64,000 bases of DNA from Indibacter alkaliphilus LW1 (GCF_000295935.2 NZ_ALWO02000049.1:5294-69293); one strand, 5' to 3'. Counted from the stretch's first letter, positions 1 through 10,833 are shown. The notes: generated by a model from the letters alone, not told the origin. Numbers and translations: made by a program.

Positions 1-645
1 GTGAAAATCTGCGCCTCACATGCCGGCCTTACGCTGGGCGAGGACGGGGCCACGCACCAGATTCTGGAAGACCTGGGCATGATGAGAATGCTGCCGCACA
101 TGACAGTGATCAATCCCTGTGACTACAATCAGACCAAGGCCGCGACACTGGCTTTGGTGGATCATGTAGGTCCTGCCTACCTCAGGTTCGGCAGGCCGAG
201 CTGGCCGATATTCACCCCTGCAGACCAGAAGTTTGAGATCGGCAAGGCATGGAAAATGATCGATGGCAAGGACGTGACCATCTTCGCCACAGGCCACCTG
301 GTATGGGAAGCAGTGGTAGCGGAAGCCATGTTGAGAGAGGAAGGCATTTCCGCCGAAGTGATCAACATCCACACCATCAAACCATTGGATACCGAAGCTA
401 TATTGGATTCTGTAGCCAAGACAGGCTGTGCGGTATCTGCCGAAGAGCATCAGCTCAACGGAGGTTTGGGGGACAGCATCGCCCAGACGCTGATCAGGAA
501 CCATCCTGCTCCGCTGGAATATGTGGGTGTCAACGATTCCTTTGGAGAATCAGGTACGCCGACACAACTCTTGGAAAAATATGGACTGAACGCTGAGAAT
601 ATTGTGAAAAAAGCCAAAATCGCTCTGAAAAGAAAATCAGGGTGA
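1..645 (+). CDS. Transketolase, C-terminal subunit (5' truncated by window edge)
   Basis: This is the last 214 residues of a transketolase C-terminal subunit. The gene continues upstream of the window, so the GTG at position 1 is an internal Val codon and not a start. The fragment covers the end of the pyrimidine-binding domain (GEDGATHQ, LRFGRP) and the whole transketolase C-terminal domain (VTIFATGHLVWEA, EEHQLNGGLG). In Bacteroidota and many other bacteria transketolase is split into two subunits of about 280 and 320 residues. The enzyme moves two-carbon units between sugar phosphates and would receive the xylulose-5-phosphate made by AraA/B/D downstream. Codons are visibly richer in G/C at third positions than those of the genes that follow, which fits a highly expressed housekeeping gene. 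A terminator follows at once. Confidence 0.9.
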   Translation: MKICASHAGLTLGEDGATHQILEDLGMMRMLPHMTVINPCDYNQTKAATLALVDHVGPAYLRFGRPSWPIFTPADQKFEIGKAWKMIDGKDVTIFATGHLVWEAVVAEAMLREEGISAEVINIHTIKPLDTEAILDSVAKTGCAVSAEEHQLNGGLGDSIAQTLIRNHPAPLEYVGVNDSFGESGTPTQLLEKYGLNAENIVKKAKIALKRKSG

Positions 646-680
646 AATAGTGATAAAAGTTCCAATTTGGATTTTACCTA

Positions 681-725
681 AACAAAAGGATCAGGTGCAG
701 CCTGATCCTTTTGTTATTATTGTTG
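681..725 (+). terminator. Intrinsic terminator of the transketolase gene
   Basis: A perfect 15-bp inverted repeat (arms 681-695 and 701-715, loop TGCAG) lies 35 bases after the stop codon and is followed by TTATTATTGTT. It separates transketolase from the arabinose locus. Confidence 0.85.
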
Positions 726-872
726 AAATATTAGGAAGGAAGCACTAACCAAGGAAGTAAAGTCAATTCTTAATCTCAGGTAAATAAATATCCCAGTATC
801 AACTTAATATCAATTAGTATCTTATTTTAAAAACTAATTCAACTTCTAGGAGATGTTCGAATATTCCTAATA

Positions 873-1331
873 TCATCTGTTTTTCCCGCCAAACAATACC
901 ACCAATCCTACTCCACCTCCGCTAAAATTGTTGAGTCTTCCCTGAAACCCAATCCGTTCATTGATGAAATAAGTCACTCCAGCTCCACCTGAAACGCCAA
1001 AAATATCTCCTGCGGTAACGCCCAGCTCCAAAAAGATATAGGTATTGTCAAGAACATGGAAATAATACCTTGGTAGTAACTGAACTAAAAACAATTCATT
1101 CACATAGGTTCCGTCAATGCCGAGTCCTATTTTATCTGAAAAGAAATAACCTACACCTGCCTGCACAGATGTAATGTCCTCACCAATAAAGAAGTTTCCA
1201 CCCAAAGTGTATTTGCCTTTTTGTAAGGGCCCTTTGAATGTTTGGTCATTTTCAGTCTGGCTTTGTGCATGTGCATTGGAAGTAATTATCCAAAGAAATG
1301 AAAGTAAAAGTAAGGGGAGAATTTTTTTCAT
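873..1331 (-). CDS. Small secreted protein, probable outer-membrane beta-barrel
   Basis: A protein of 152 residues. I place the start at the ATG at 1331 (MKKILPLLLL), because from there a clean signal peptide runs to NAHAQ; the longer reading frame to 1388 only adds an N-terminal tail. The mature part alternates hydrophobic and glycine/aromatic residues (TLGGNFFIGED, VQAGVGYFFSDKIGLGIDG, GGAGVTYFINERIGFQG), as in small 8-stranded outer-membrane barrels. No specific family or function is recognised. It stands alone between transketolase and araA. Intergenic DNA on both sides is AT-rich. Confidence 0.6.
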   Translation of the reverse strand: MKKILPLLLLSFLWIITSNAHAQSQTENDQTFKGPLQKGKYTLGGNFFIGEDITSVQAGVGYFFSDKIGLGIDGTYVNELFLVQLLPRYYFHVLDNTYIFLELGVTAGDIFGVSGGAGVTYFINERIGFQGRLNNFSGGGVGLVVLFGGKNR

Positions 1332-1498
1332 GATAACTGATGTTGTTGGATTTTTAATGATAAACTTCATACGTTTAAAAAGAAACAAATATGTAGTTCA
1401 AAAATATATGAAAAATTTAGTTTTTGTATTATAAATATTATTTTTCACTCTTAAACTATTAAAAAATTTATTTATCGACCAAATAGAGTTGGGGATAG

Positions 1499-1537
1499 AA
1501 AAAAAAGAGGCTGGTTTTTCAAAATGTCAGCCTCTTT
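1499..1537 (-). terminator. Intrinsic terminator after araA
   Basis: Arms AAAGAGGCTG (1504-1513) and CAGCCTCTTT (1528-1537) form a stem. On the minus strand it is followed by a run of T (the A-run at 1498-1506 on the plus strand). It starts 5 bases after the araA stop. Confidence 0.8.
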
Positions 1538-1542
1538 ACTTT

Positions 1543-3036
1543 TTATGAATAATACTTAGCGCTCCAGCGCAATTCATTTTGGAGTTGCTTCAGTTGCGTG
1601 TTTTGATCGATGGTCACATTTTCGATACCGGCAATTTTTGCAAAATCTTCTAGGTGTTCAGTGCCCAGGTTCTGACTAAAGCAGGTATGGTGTGCACCCC
1701 CGGCATAAATCCAAGCTGAACAGCCTGTTTGCATGTCAGGTAAAGGTTTCCACATCACCCTTGCTACCGGTAGCTTTGGAAGATCCTGTGGGATTTCCAC
1801 TGCTTCTACGGCATTTACGACCAATCTAAACCTATTGCCCATGTCCACAAGAGAGACATTCAGAGCAGCACCTCCTTTGCCATTGAATACCAATCTAACA
1901 GGATCTTCTTTTCCTCCGATTCCCAAAGGATGGACTTCGCATTTTGGTTTTTCTGCCGCCAATACCGGATCTACCTCTAGCATATGAGCACCCAATACCA
2001 TGCTGTTTTCAGGATCAAAATGATAAGTATAATCTTCCATAAAGGCATTTCCGCCTTCCAAACCTGTTCCCATTATTTTCATGGCTCTGACAAGTGCAGC
2101 AGTTTTCCAATCTCCTTCTCCAGCATAGCCATATCCTTCTGCCATCAATCTTTGTGTAGCAATACCAGGAAGTTGTTTCATTCCATGAAGATCTTCGAAA
2201 GTATTACTGAATCCTTTGAAACCACCTTCTTTGAGGAAGTTGCGCATTCCGACTTCAATCTGTGCAGCATCTACCAAGGAGGATCTCCTTTTTCCACCCT
2301 TTTTAAGATTGTCTGCCAATAAATAGTTTGTTTCGTACTCATCAATGAGGGCTTTGACTTCACTTTCATCAGCACCATTGATATATGCTACCAAGTCGCC
2401 AACGGGGAAAGTATTTACTGCAAATCCAAACTTAAGTTCAGCTTCCACTTTATCCCCCTCAGTCACCGCCACATTTCTCATATTGTCTCCAAACCTCGCA
2501 AACTTGGCACCCTGCCAATCTGCCCATGCTGAAGCAGCCCTTGCCCAGGCGTCAATCTGACAGATGACAGCAGGATCTTGCCAATGACCTGTGACCACTT
2601 TTCGCTCAATATTCATTCTGGATACAATAAACCCAAATTCCCTGTCCCCATGCGCACTTTGATTTAGGTTCATAAAATCCATGTCAATATCATTCCAAGG
2701 GATGTCCCTATTGAACTGGGTATGAAGGTGGAGTAGGGGTTTCTGAAGAATTTTCAGTCCTGAAATCCACATTTTAGCCGGAGAGAAGGTATGCATCCAA
2801 GCGATAAGTCCTATGCATGACTTATCTTGATTGGCTTCTTGACAAACTGCATAAATCTCTTCAGAAGTTTTTACTATTGGTTTATAGACAATTTCTACAC
2901 TTATTCCATTTTGCTCATTAAGTGACTTAGCAATGGTTAGAGAATGTTCTGCTACTTGCTTCAAAGTCTCTTCACCATAGAGGTGTTGGCTTCCTGTGAT
3001 CAGCCATACCTGATTATGTTTTAGGTCGTTCATCAT
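1543..3036 (-). CDS. araA: L-arabinose isomerase
   Basis: Converts L-arabinose to L-ribulose in the cytoplasm, the first step of bacterial arabinose catabolism. The protein has 497 residues from the ATG at 3036 ([11 protein letters not shown]), close to the 500 of E. coli AraA; the open frame reaches 3087 but the extra residues lie outside the family. Family blocks are all present: [11 protein letters not shown] at the N terminus, [47 protein letters not shown] and [10 protein letters not shown]. The conserved Glu and His metal/catalytic residues fall within these blocks. It is transcribed away from the araB/araD operon and lies downstream of the NUDIX regulator. A long palindrome sits 117 bases upstream of the start. 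A terminator follows the stop codon. No defect is visible. Confidence 0.97.
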   Translation of the reverse strand: MMNDLKHNQVWLITGSQHLYGEETLKQVAEHSLTIAKSLNEQNGISVEIVYKPIVKTSEEIYAVCQEANQDKSCIGLIAWMHTFSPAKMWISGLKILQKPLLHLHTQFNRDIPWNDIDMDFMNLNQSAHGDREFGFIVSRMNIERKVVTGHWQDPAVICQIDAWARAASAWADWQGAKFARFGDNMRNVAVTEGDKVEAELKFGFAVNTFPVGDLVAYINGADESEVKALIDEYETNYLLADNLKKGGKRRSSLVDAAQIEVGMRNFLKEGGFKGFSNTFEDLHGMKQLPGIATQRLMAEGYGYAGEGDWKTAALVRAMKIMGTGLEGGNAFMEDYTYHFDPENSMVLGAHMLEVDPVLAAEKPKCEVHPLGIGGKEDPVRLVFNGKGGAALNVSLVDMGNRFRLVVNAVEAVEIPQDLPKLPVARVMWKPLPDMQTGCSAWIYAGGAHHTCFSQNLGTEHLEDFAKIAGIENVTIDQNTQLKQLQNELRWSAKYYS

Positions 3037-3152
3037 TCGGTTCTTTAATTTTTGATATTTTACTTCCAATAGAAATAAATACAGCAAAGGCTATATGATC
3101 TGATATGTGAAATTTTGATTTCTTGAGGGATATTCGAAGTGTATTTAATGTA

Positions 3153-3183
3153 TATGTGTAATTAAGTGTCTTAATTACACATA
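3153..3183. promoter_or_regulatory. Candidate AraR operator upstream of araA
   Basis: Perfect palindrome with 14-bp arms and a 3-base centre: TATGTGTAATTAAG, TGT, then the exact reverse complement. It lies in the 178-base gap between the NUDIX regulator stop and the araA start. No T-run follows on either strand, so a transcription terminator is unlikely. Position and symmetry fit an operator for the neighbouring AraR-like protein; binding is inference. Confidence 0.5.
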
Positions 3184-3214
3184 AAAATTGTTATAAAAAA
3201 ATTTTGGTAAAGAA

Positions 3215-3925
3215 TTAATTGCTTTCAAAGAAGATTTCACTCTTAGGCATAAAGTTATGAATGCTCAAAAAATTGTCCTTATAATGCCCTTCATCCAAAC
3301 TGTAATAATATGCTCCTTTCTTAGAGCTTGATTTATCTTTTTCTTTTTCCTTTTTCAGCAGGTTGGTAGAAAGTAGTTTACGGGTGAAATTCCTTTTGTC
3401 TATTTTAGTTTCATAAAGTCCTTCGTACATGGCCTGCAACTGGGGTAAGGTGAATTTATCAGGTAGCAGTTCGAATAGGATGGGATGAAAAGCTGCCTTA
3501 TACCTCAGCTTATTTAATGCAAGGTCCACCATTTCCTGATGGTCAAAAATCAATTTCGGCAAAGCCTTGAGTGGAAACCAATGCGCATGAAAGTTGTCAT
3601 TGATCTGCCTTTGGTATTTTTCTATATCAATCAAAGCTACATAAGGGATTGCGACTACCCTTTCTATGGGGTCCCTGTCTGGCCTGCTAAATGCCTGAAT
3701 TTGCTCCATATAGATGTCATGCAATCCGGTCAATTGATTCAGGATCCTGTTAGCGGCTTCATCAAGAGATTCGGTTTCCTGAACAAAACCTCCCATAAGA
3801 CTCCATTTTTCCTTTTCAGGAGCGAACCCCCTTTGTATAAGAAGCAACTTATATTCACTTCCGTCAAAACCGAAAATGATACAGTCCACGGCTACCAAAA
3901 GCCTTTTTTGATTAGAATATTGCAT
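3215..3925 (-). CDS. araR: NUDIX-family AraR-like transcriptional regulator of arabinose use
   Basis: A 236-residue protein with an N-terminal NUDIX fold (about residues 8-140) and a C-terminal winged-helix region (about 150-230, with TLPQLQAMYEGLYETKIDKRNF). This architecture is the NrtR/AraR type. AraR of Bacteroides is the known arabinose-responsive repressor of this kind. The Nudix box reads GGFVQETESLDEAANRIL then NQLTGL: the first Glu and the Arg remain but the REUXEE glutamates are replaced by I, Q and L, so hydrolase activity is unlikely and a sensory role likely. It lies just upstream of araA on the same strand and close to the esterase, GH127, GH51 and araBD genes. The ligand is presumably L-arabinose, by analogy. 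Confidence 0.85.
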   Translation of the reverse strand: MQYSNQKRLLVAVDCIIFGFDGSEYKLLLIQRGFAPEKEKWSLMGGFVQETESLDEAANRILNQLTGLHDIYMEQIQAFSRPDRDPIERVVAIPYVALIDIEKYQRQINDNFHAHWFPLKALPKLIFDHQEMVDLALNKLRYKAAFHPILFELLPDKFTLPQLQAMYEGLYETKIDKRNFTRKLLSTNLLKKEKEKDKSSSKKGAYYYSLDEGHYKDNFLSIHNFMPKSEIFFESN

Positions 3926-4006
3926 CTATTTATTTGATTTAATAGGCGGATAAAAAGCTAAAGTAAGATTTGATGGCTAGAAATTCATGTTTTTGTATAT
4001 AATTTT

Positions 4007-4966
<960 letters not shown>

Positions 4967-5145
4967 TCATTTTAACGTAAACATAAGAGCTATTTAAGGA
5001 AATTACGGTAAGCAAAAATTCATTTTTAATATTTAGTGTTAAAAATACAATTAATGTTTTTATATTGTCCTTTCTTATTCGATCTGAAGGATATATATCA
5101 AAGTGCACACAGAGTATTCAGATGACAGGAAGATAACCTAGACCC

Positions 5146-7494
5146 ATGAGACCAATAATAACCATTTTATTATTTGTAATCTATCAAAGTACCCTTTTTC
5201 AACAGGCTAAAGCCCAGGGTGACCAGGTGCAATTTTTCGATCTCAGGCAAGTAAAACTCAAAGATAGTCCTTTCAAAAGAGCTCAGGAGGTTGATAAAAA
5301 ATACATTCTTGAAATGGATGTGGACAGACTTCTCGCTCCTTACATGAAAGAAGCGGGACTTACTTGGTCCGCTGATAACTACGGAAATTGGGAAAACACA
5401 GGTCTGGATGGTCATATTGGAGGGCATTATCTTTCTGCCCTTTCCTTGATGTTTGCGTCTACAGGAGACCCTGAAATCAATAAAAGGTTGGACTACATGC
5501 TGGAGCAATTGAAGCATGCGCAGGACCAAAGTGGGGATGGATATCTTAGCGGGGTACCTTATGGCAGAAAAATCTGGAATGAACTTAAATCCGGTAAGAT
5601 CAATGCAGGCAACTTTTCACTCAATGACAGGTGGGTTCCCTTATACAACATTCATAAAATTTTTGCAGGATTGAGGGATGCCTATTGGATAGGAGGGAAG
5701 GAAATAGCGAAACCTATGCTTGTATCGCTTTCTGATTGGTTTTTAGACCTCACGGATGGGTTCACGGAAGATCAGTTTCAAGAAATGCTCATCAGTGAGC
5801 ATGGCGGCTTAAATGAAGTTTTTGCTGATGTTGCAGTGATGACCGGAGATTCAAAATATTTGTCATTGGCCAAGAAAATGTCCCACAATGCCATACTCCA
5901 ACCTTTAAAAGAAGAGAAAGACGAACTGAATGGTCTTCATGCCAATACCCAAATTCCCAAAGTGATCGGTTTTCAGAGAATTGCACAAGTCTCCAAAGAT
6001 CAGAATTTACATCAAGCTTCTGACTTTTTCTGGAAGAATGTAGTGTACCAACGCTCCGTTTCAATTGGTGGAAACAGCGTGAGGGAGCATTTTCATCCTA
6101 CAAGTGATTTTTCATCCATGCTTTCCTCTGAACAGGGACCCGAGACCTGCAACACCTATAATATGATGAGGCTTTCTGAAATGCTTTTTCAGCTGGCTCC
6201 TGACAGGAAGTATATTGATTATTACGAACGAGCTGTTTTCAACCATATTCTGTCCACCCAACATCCAAAAAAAGGAGGCTTTGTGTATTTCACTTCCATG
6301 CGCCCTCAACATTATCGGGTGTATTCCCAGCCACATGAGAATTTTTGGTGCTGTGTGGGTTCCGGTTTGGAAAATCATGCCAAATATGGTCAGGCCATTT
6401 ACGCATATAGAAAAGATGATTTGTATCTGAATTTATTTATCGCTTCTGAACTGGACTGGGAGGAAAAGGGAATAAAACTCATTCAAAACACCGATTTTCC
6501 TTACAAAGATGAGAGTGAAATTACCTTTTCCCATAAAGGGAAAAAGTCATTTAACCTTAAAATAAGATATCCGAATTGGGTTAAAGAAGGGATGTTGGAA
6601 GTCACGATAAATGGAGAACAGGTAGAAGTTAGCGTGGACAGGCATGGGTATATCACATTAAATAGAGAATGGACTTCTAAAGATAAAATCAACCTCAAAC
6701 TACCTATGGAAACAAAGGCAGAGAGACTTCCTGATGGATCCAATTGGGTGTCTTTCAGTCATGGGCCGATTGTGTTAGGTGCAAAAACGGGTGCAGATGA
6801 TCTCAAGGGATTGTTTGCAGACGACAGTAGGATGGGCCATGTGGCTGCCGGCAAAATGGTCCCTCTCGAACTCAATCAGGTTTTGAAAAAAGAGAACAAT
6901 CCTCTTCCCGTGCAACAGGAAGGGTTTAGGTTTCTAATTGCTTCGAATGAATTTCACCAATCGGATGAACAAATTGAATTACTACCATTTTTTGAAATTC
7001 ATGATAGCAGGTATCAATTGTACTGGCCGATTGCTGATAAAGATGAGCTAGAGGAATTCAAAAAGCAGCTTTCTGAAAAGGACGAACTGATGCGACGTTT
7101 GGAGGAGGTTACCGTAGATCAGGTGGCTGCCGGTGAGCAACAACCGGAAACTGAACATTCATTCAAAGGGAGGAATACTGAAATCGGGCAGGAAAACGGG
7201 AGATTTTGGAGACAGACTTCTGACTTTTTTCAGTATATCTTGAAGAACCAAGAAAAAGAGGGGAAAGTGATCAGGGTTATTTACCTTTTGCCTTCTTCTG
7301 ATGAGGAATTCAGTATTTATATCAATGGGGATTTGCTGAAAAAAGAATCATTGACAGGGGTAAATGATCAATTATATATGGTTGATTACAATTTGGGAGA
7401 CAAAAATGCTGAGATACTTGAATTCAAGATTGAAAGCAATGGTAGACTGAGCCCTAAAATTCACCATATCAGGCTTATGAAAAGGAGCCTATAA
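5146..7494 (+). CDS. Beta-L-arabinofuranosidase, GH127/GH146 superfamily
   Basis: A secreted 782-residue enzyme predicted to release beta-linked L-arabinofuranose from arabinan or arabinoxylan decorations. After a signal peptide (to about QQAKAQ) comes the (alpha/alpha)6 barrel formerly called DUF1680. The zinc-thiolate site of this superfamily is intact: Glu333 and Cys335 in GPETCNTYNMMRL, and Cys402-Cys403 in NFWCCVGSGLENH, matching the Glu and three Cys of HypBA1. The last 250 residues are beta-sandwich domains of the DUF4986/DUF6805 kind (ending in ILEFKIESNGRLSPKIHHIR), typical of Bacteroidota GH127/GH146 proteins. GH51 follows after 67 bases, so the two arabinofuranosidases and araB, araD probably share a transcript. 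Choice between GH127 and GH146 needs a profile comparison. Confidence 0.92.
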   Translation: MRPIITILLFVIYQSTLFQQAKAQGDQVQFFDLRQVKLKDSPFKRAQEVDKKYILEMDVDRLLAPYMKEAGLTWSADNYGNWENTGLDGHIGGHYLSALSLMFASTGDPEINKRLDYMLEQLKHAQDQSGDGYLSGVPYGRKIWNELKSGKINAGNFSLNDRWVPLYNIHKIFAGLRDAYWIGGKEIAKPMLVSLSDWFLDLTDGFTEDQFQEMLISEHGGLNEVFADVAVMTGDSKYLSLAKKMSHNAILQPLKEEKDELNGLHANTQIPKVIGFQRIAQVSKDQNLHQASDFFWKNVVYQRSVSIGGNSVREHFHPTSDFSSMLSSEQGPETCNTYNMMRLSEMLFQLAPDRKYIDYYERAVFNHILSTQHPKKGGFVYFTSMRPQHYRVYSQPHENFWCCVGSGLENHAKYGQAIYAYRKDDLYLNLFIASELDWEEKGIKLIQNTDFPYKDESEITFSHKGKKSFNLKIRYPNWVKEGMLEVTINGEQVEVSVDRHGYITLNREWTSKDKINLKLPMETKAERLPDGSNWVSFSHGPIVLGAKTGADDLKGLFADDSRMGHVAAGKMVPLELNQVLKKENNPLPVQQEGFRFLIASNEFHQSDEQIELLPFFEIHDSRYQLYWPIADKDELEEFKKQLSEKDELMRRLEEVTVDQVAAGEQQPETEHSFKGRNTEIGQENGRFWRQTSDFFQYILKNQEKEGKVIRVIYLLPSSDEEFSIYINGDLLKKESLTGVNDQLYMVDYNLGDKNAEILEFKIESNGRLSPKIHHIRLMKRSL

Positions 7495-7561
7495 CAGGTT
7501 TGAACTTATCAAATAATCCAATAAAATAGATTTAACAATAAACACTCAACCAATAAAATTT

Positions 7562-9112
7562 ATGAAAACCGGACGCTTAAAAGGACTGATGTTACTGGCA
7601 GCAGCATTGTTGGTTACATTTGTGACTACAGCCCAAAACCGCCTGATTGTTAATGCAGATCAGGGGACGGTCACCATCAACAGGCATATTTACGGACATT
7701 TTGCTGAGCATTTGGGTAGGAATATCTATGGAGGGATTTGGGTAGGCCCGGATTCGGATGTGCCCAATGAAGACGGGTACAGGAAAGATGTGATGCAGGC
7801 CTTGATTGATCTGGAAATCCCTAATCTGAGGTGGCCTGGAGGCTGCTTTGCTGACGAATACCATTGGACTGATGGGATAGGAGATCCTGCGGATAGGCCC
7901 AAAATGGTAAATACCCACTGGGGAGGTGTGACAGAAGACAACTCCTTTGGAACACATGAATTTTTGAATTTCGCCAAGAAGATAGGGACAGAGCCATATA
8001 TTACAGGAAATGTTGGTTCCGGTTCGGTAGAAGAAATGTCCAAGTGGATAGAGTACATCAATTTTGATGGCGTGAGCCCAATGGCTGAATTGAGAAAAAA
8101 GAACGGTCAGGAAGAACCATGGAACATCAAATACTGGGGAGTAGGTAACGAAAGCTGGGGATGTGGCGGTAATATGACTCCGGAATACTATGCCAATGAG
8201 TACAGAAGGTATGCCACCTTTGCCAGGGATTATGGAGGAAATAAACTTTACAAGATTGCAGGTGGTGCCAATGATTGGGACCTGAACTGGACTGATGTTT
8301 TGATGAAAAATATTCCCCTAAACATGATGGATGGTTTGTCCCTTCATTATTATACAGTAACCGGTACTTGGGAGAATAAAGGAAAGGCAACAGAATTTAC
8401 CAAAGAAGAATATCTTGAAACTTTAAGAAAAGCTTCAAGGGTAGATGAGTTGATCACCAAGCACAGCACCATCATGGACAAGTATGACCCAGAAAAGAAA
8501 GTGGGGATTATTCTGGATGAGTGGGGTACTTGGTTTCAAGTCGAGCCAGGAACCAATCCGGGTTTTCTATATCAGCAAAATACCATGAGAGATGCCCATG
8601 TTGCAGCTATTTCACTCAACATCTTCAACAAGCACGCGGAAAGGGTACACATGGCCAATCTGGCACAGACGGTCAATGTGCTTCAGGCAATCATTTTGAC
8701 CAATGAAAATGACATGATCCTCACACCTACGTATCATGTATTTGACCTGTACAAACCTCATAAAGATGCTACACTTTTGTCACACCATTTGATCTCAGAG
8801 GAAGTTAGCTTTGGAAAAGAAAAGCTGGAAGCACTTAGTGTTTCTTCTTCCAAATCTGATGATGGTACAGTGAATATCAGTATCGCAAACATCCATCCGG
8901 ACAAAAAAATCGACTTGGATGTGGCCTTGAGAGGGATCGAAGCCAAAAATGTTACTGCCCAGATCGTAACTGCAGCTTCAATCGACTCATACAATTCTTT
9001 TGACAAAAAAGACGCGGTCAAAAAAGCTGATTTTAAGGATTTTAAATTGAACAAAGACAACCTGAAAATTGCAGTACCTGCCAATTCAGTATTGATGGTC
9101 AGGGTAAAATAA
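7562..9112 (+). CDS. Alpha-L-arabinofuranosidase, GH51
   Basis: Releases alpha-L-arabinofuranosyl side chains from arabinoxylan or arabinan oligosaccharides. The protein is 516 residues, close to the usual 500 for GH51, with an N-terminal signal peptide (LLAAALLVTFVTTAQ), so it probably acts in the periplasm. The TIM barrel carries the acid/base Glu197 in WGVGNESWGCGG and the nucleophile Glu320 in IILDEWGTWF. Other family blocks are IYGHFAEHLGRNIYGG, LRWPGGCFADEYHW and LSLHYYTVTG. A C-terminal beta-sandwich follows (about 400-516). Only 8 bases separate its stop from araB, which indicates co-transcription of release and phosphorylation. Confidence 0.96.
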   Translation: MKTGRLKGLMLLAAALLVTFVTTAQNRLIVNADQGTVTINRHIYGHFAEHLGRNIYGGIWVGPDSDVPNEDGYRKDVMQALIDLEIPNLRWPGGCFADEYHWTDGIGDPADRPKMVNTHWGGVTEDNSFGTHEFLNFAKKIGTEPYITGNVGSGSVEEMSKWIEYINFDGVSPMAELRKKNGQEEPWNIKYWGVGNESWGCGGNMTPEYYANEYRRYATFARDYGGNKLYKIAGGANDWDLNWTDVLMKNIPLNMMDGLSLHYYTVTGTWENKGKATEFTKEEYLETLRKASRVDELITKHSTIMDKYDPEKKVGIILDEWGTWFQVEPGTNPGFLYQQNTMRDAHVAAISLNIFNKHAERVHMANLAQTVNVLQAIILTNENDMILTPTYHVFDLYKPHKDATLLSHHLISEEVSFGKEKLEALSVSSSKSDDGTVNISIANIHPDKKIDLDVALRGIEAKNVTAQIVTAASIDSYNSFDKKDAVKKADFKDFKLNKDNLKIAVPANSVLMVRVK

Positions 9113-9120
9113 TTAGAAAT

Positions 9121-10782
9121 ATGAGCAAAGAGTATGTAATTGGATTGGATTATGGGACGGATTCTGTGCGGGCGGTATTGGTAGACAGTGCTGATGGCAG
9201 CACCTTGGCTAGTGAAGTCTACTGGTACCCTAGATGGAAAGCCGGAAAGTACTGTGATCCGGTAATCAATCGCTTCAGACAGCATCCATCTGATCATCTA
9301 GAAGGTCTGGAGATGACCATCAAAGGAGTGATTGCCCAATCTGAAATTGAACCAAGCCAAGTCAAGGCCATCTGTGTGGATACAACTGGGTCTTCTCCAA
9401 TGGCAGTTGATAGTAAAGCCCAGTCTTTGGCTTTTCATCCGGATTTTAAGGATAACCCCAATGCCATGATGGTATTGTGGAAAGACCATACCTCCATTGC
9501 GGAAGCAGATGAAATCAACCATGTTGCCCGTACTTGGGGAGGGGAAGACTTCACCAAGTACGAGGGAGGAATCTACTCATCCGAGTGGTTTTGGGCAAAA
9601 ATACTGCACATTATCAGAGAAGATGAAAAGGTTAAAGATGCAGCTTTTTCCTGGATGGAGCATTGTGACTTTGTGACGGCTCAGTTAATTGGCTGCACAG
9701 ATTCTTTGGCTTTGAAAAGGAGTAGATGTGCAGCGGGGCATAAGGCACTCTGGCATGAGTCATGGGGAGGTTTGCCACCCAAAGAGTTTCTCGGAAAATT
9801 TGATCCATACCTGTCAGATTTGAAAGACAGGCTTTATAGTGAAACATACACTTCAGACGAGGTGGCAGGCAATCTCAGTACAGAATGGGCAGATAAATTA
9901 GGATTATCTGCTTCTGTAGTAGTGGCTGTAGGCACTTTTGATGCCCACGCTGGTGCTGTAGGAGGTGAAATCACTGAGAATACACTGGTCAAAGTAATGG
10001 GTACTTCCACCTGTGATGTCATGGTTGCTTCCAAAGAAACCATAGGGACTAAACTGGTCAAAGGAATATGCGGACAGGTGGATGGCTCGGTGATTCCGGG
10101 TACTATAGGCTTGGAAGCAGGCCAGTCCGGTTTCGGTGATGTATTGGCTTGGTTTAAGAACCTTATTATTAAGCCTTCTATAGCAATGATAAAAGAGAGC
10201 AAAACATTGGATGCAACACAAAAAAGCCAATTGATAGCTGAGTTGGAAGAACAGCTGCTGATCAGGCTCTCGGATGAGGCTTTGGCCATACCTGTTGCCG
10301 AGTCCAAGCTCGTTGCCTTGGATTGGATAAATGGAAGAAGAACCCCTGACGCCAATCAATCCCTTAAGGGAGCTATCAGAAACCTGAATATGGGTTCAGA
10401 TGCAGCAAGGATTTTCAAGTCTTTGGTAGAAGCCATCTGTTTTGGTTCAAAAAGGATTGTTGACCGCTTCAGGGAAGAAGGAGTGCAGCTTGATGCCGTA
10501 ATCGGATTGGGTGGAGTGGCCAAGAAATCGACTTTGGTCATGCAGACCATGGCAGATGTATTGGATATGCCCATCAAAGTAGCTACATCCGACCAGGCTC
10601 CGGCATTAGGTGCGGCGATGTATGCGGCTGTGGCGGCCGGGATCCACGAAGATACCCAAAAAGCCATTCAGGCAATGGGCAGTGGCTTTGACAAAATATA
10701 CCATCCTATACCTGAAAATGTCCCAATTTATAAGAAACTGTATGGGGAGTATGTGGAGTTTGGGAAAGATATTGAAGGATGA
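9121..10782 (+). CDS. araB: L-ribulokinase
   Basis: FGGY-family kinase of 553 residues that phosphorylates L-ribulose to L-ribulose-5-phosphate in the cytoplasm. The N-terminal phosphate-binding motif VIGLDYGTDSVRA, the substrate-region CVDTTGSSPMAVD, and the C-terminal ATP-site blocks MGTSTCDVM, GLEAGQSGFGD and IGLGGVAKKS are present. Length matches AraB (about 560). The start follows the GH51 gene by 8 bases. The stop codon lies inside the GGATGA repeat that begins the inserted four-helix-bundle element, so the original 3' end of the gene may have been altered slightly at the insertion point. Confidence 0.96.
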   Translation: MSKEYVIGLDYGTDSVRAVLVDSADGSTLASEVYWYPRWKAGKYCDPVINRFRQHPSDHLEGLEMTIKGVIAQSEIEPSQVKAICVDTTGSSPMAVDSKAQSLAFHPDFKDNPNAMMVLWKDHTSIAEADEINHVARTWGGEDFTKYEGGIYSSEWFWAKILHIIREDEKVKDAAFSWMEHCDFVTAQLIGCTDSLALKRSRCAAGHKALWHESWGGLPPKEFLGKFDPYLSDLKDRLYSETYTSDEVAGNLSTEWADKLGLSASVVVAVGTFDAHAGAVGGEITENTLVKVMGTSTCDVMVASKETIGTKLVKGICGQVDGSVIPGTIGLEAGQSGFGDVLAWFKNLIIKPSIAMIKESKTLDATQKSQLIAELEEQLLIRLSDEALAIPVAESKLVALDWINGRRTPDANQSLKGAIRNLNMGSDAARIFKSLVEAICFGSKRIVDRFREEGVQLDAVIGLGGVAKKSTLVMQTMADVLDMPIKVATSDQAPALGAAMYAAVAAGIHEDTQKAIQAMGSGFDKIYHPIPENVPIYKKLYGEYVEFGKDIEG

Positions 10783-10833
10783 GGGATGAGGGATGAAGGA
10801 TGAATTGGAAAGTGTGAAGGGGGAAGGATGAAG
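10774..10833 (+). repeat. GGATGA tandem repeat, left end of the insertion
   Basis: At least five GGATGA units with one- or two-base spacers. They include the araB stop codon (TGA at 10780-10782). The opposite end carries the complementary TCATCC units. Confidence 0.7.

Noticed and set aside
16-504. 162-codon minus-strand frame opposite transketolase
   Set aside because: Antisense to a clear transketolase domain; a by-product of its G/C-rich codons.
5101-5145. Possible Bacteroidota -33/-7 promoter (TTTG / TANNTTTG) before GH127
   Set aside because: Only loose matches in AT-rich DNA; not strong enough to place a promoter here or before the other operons.
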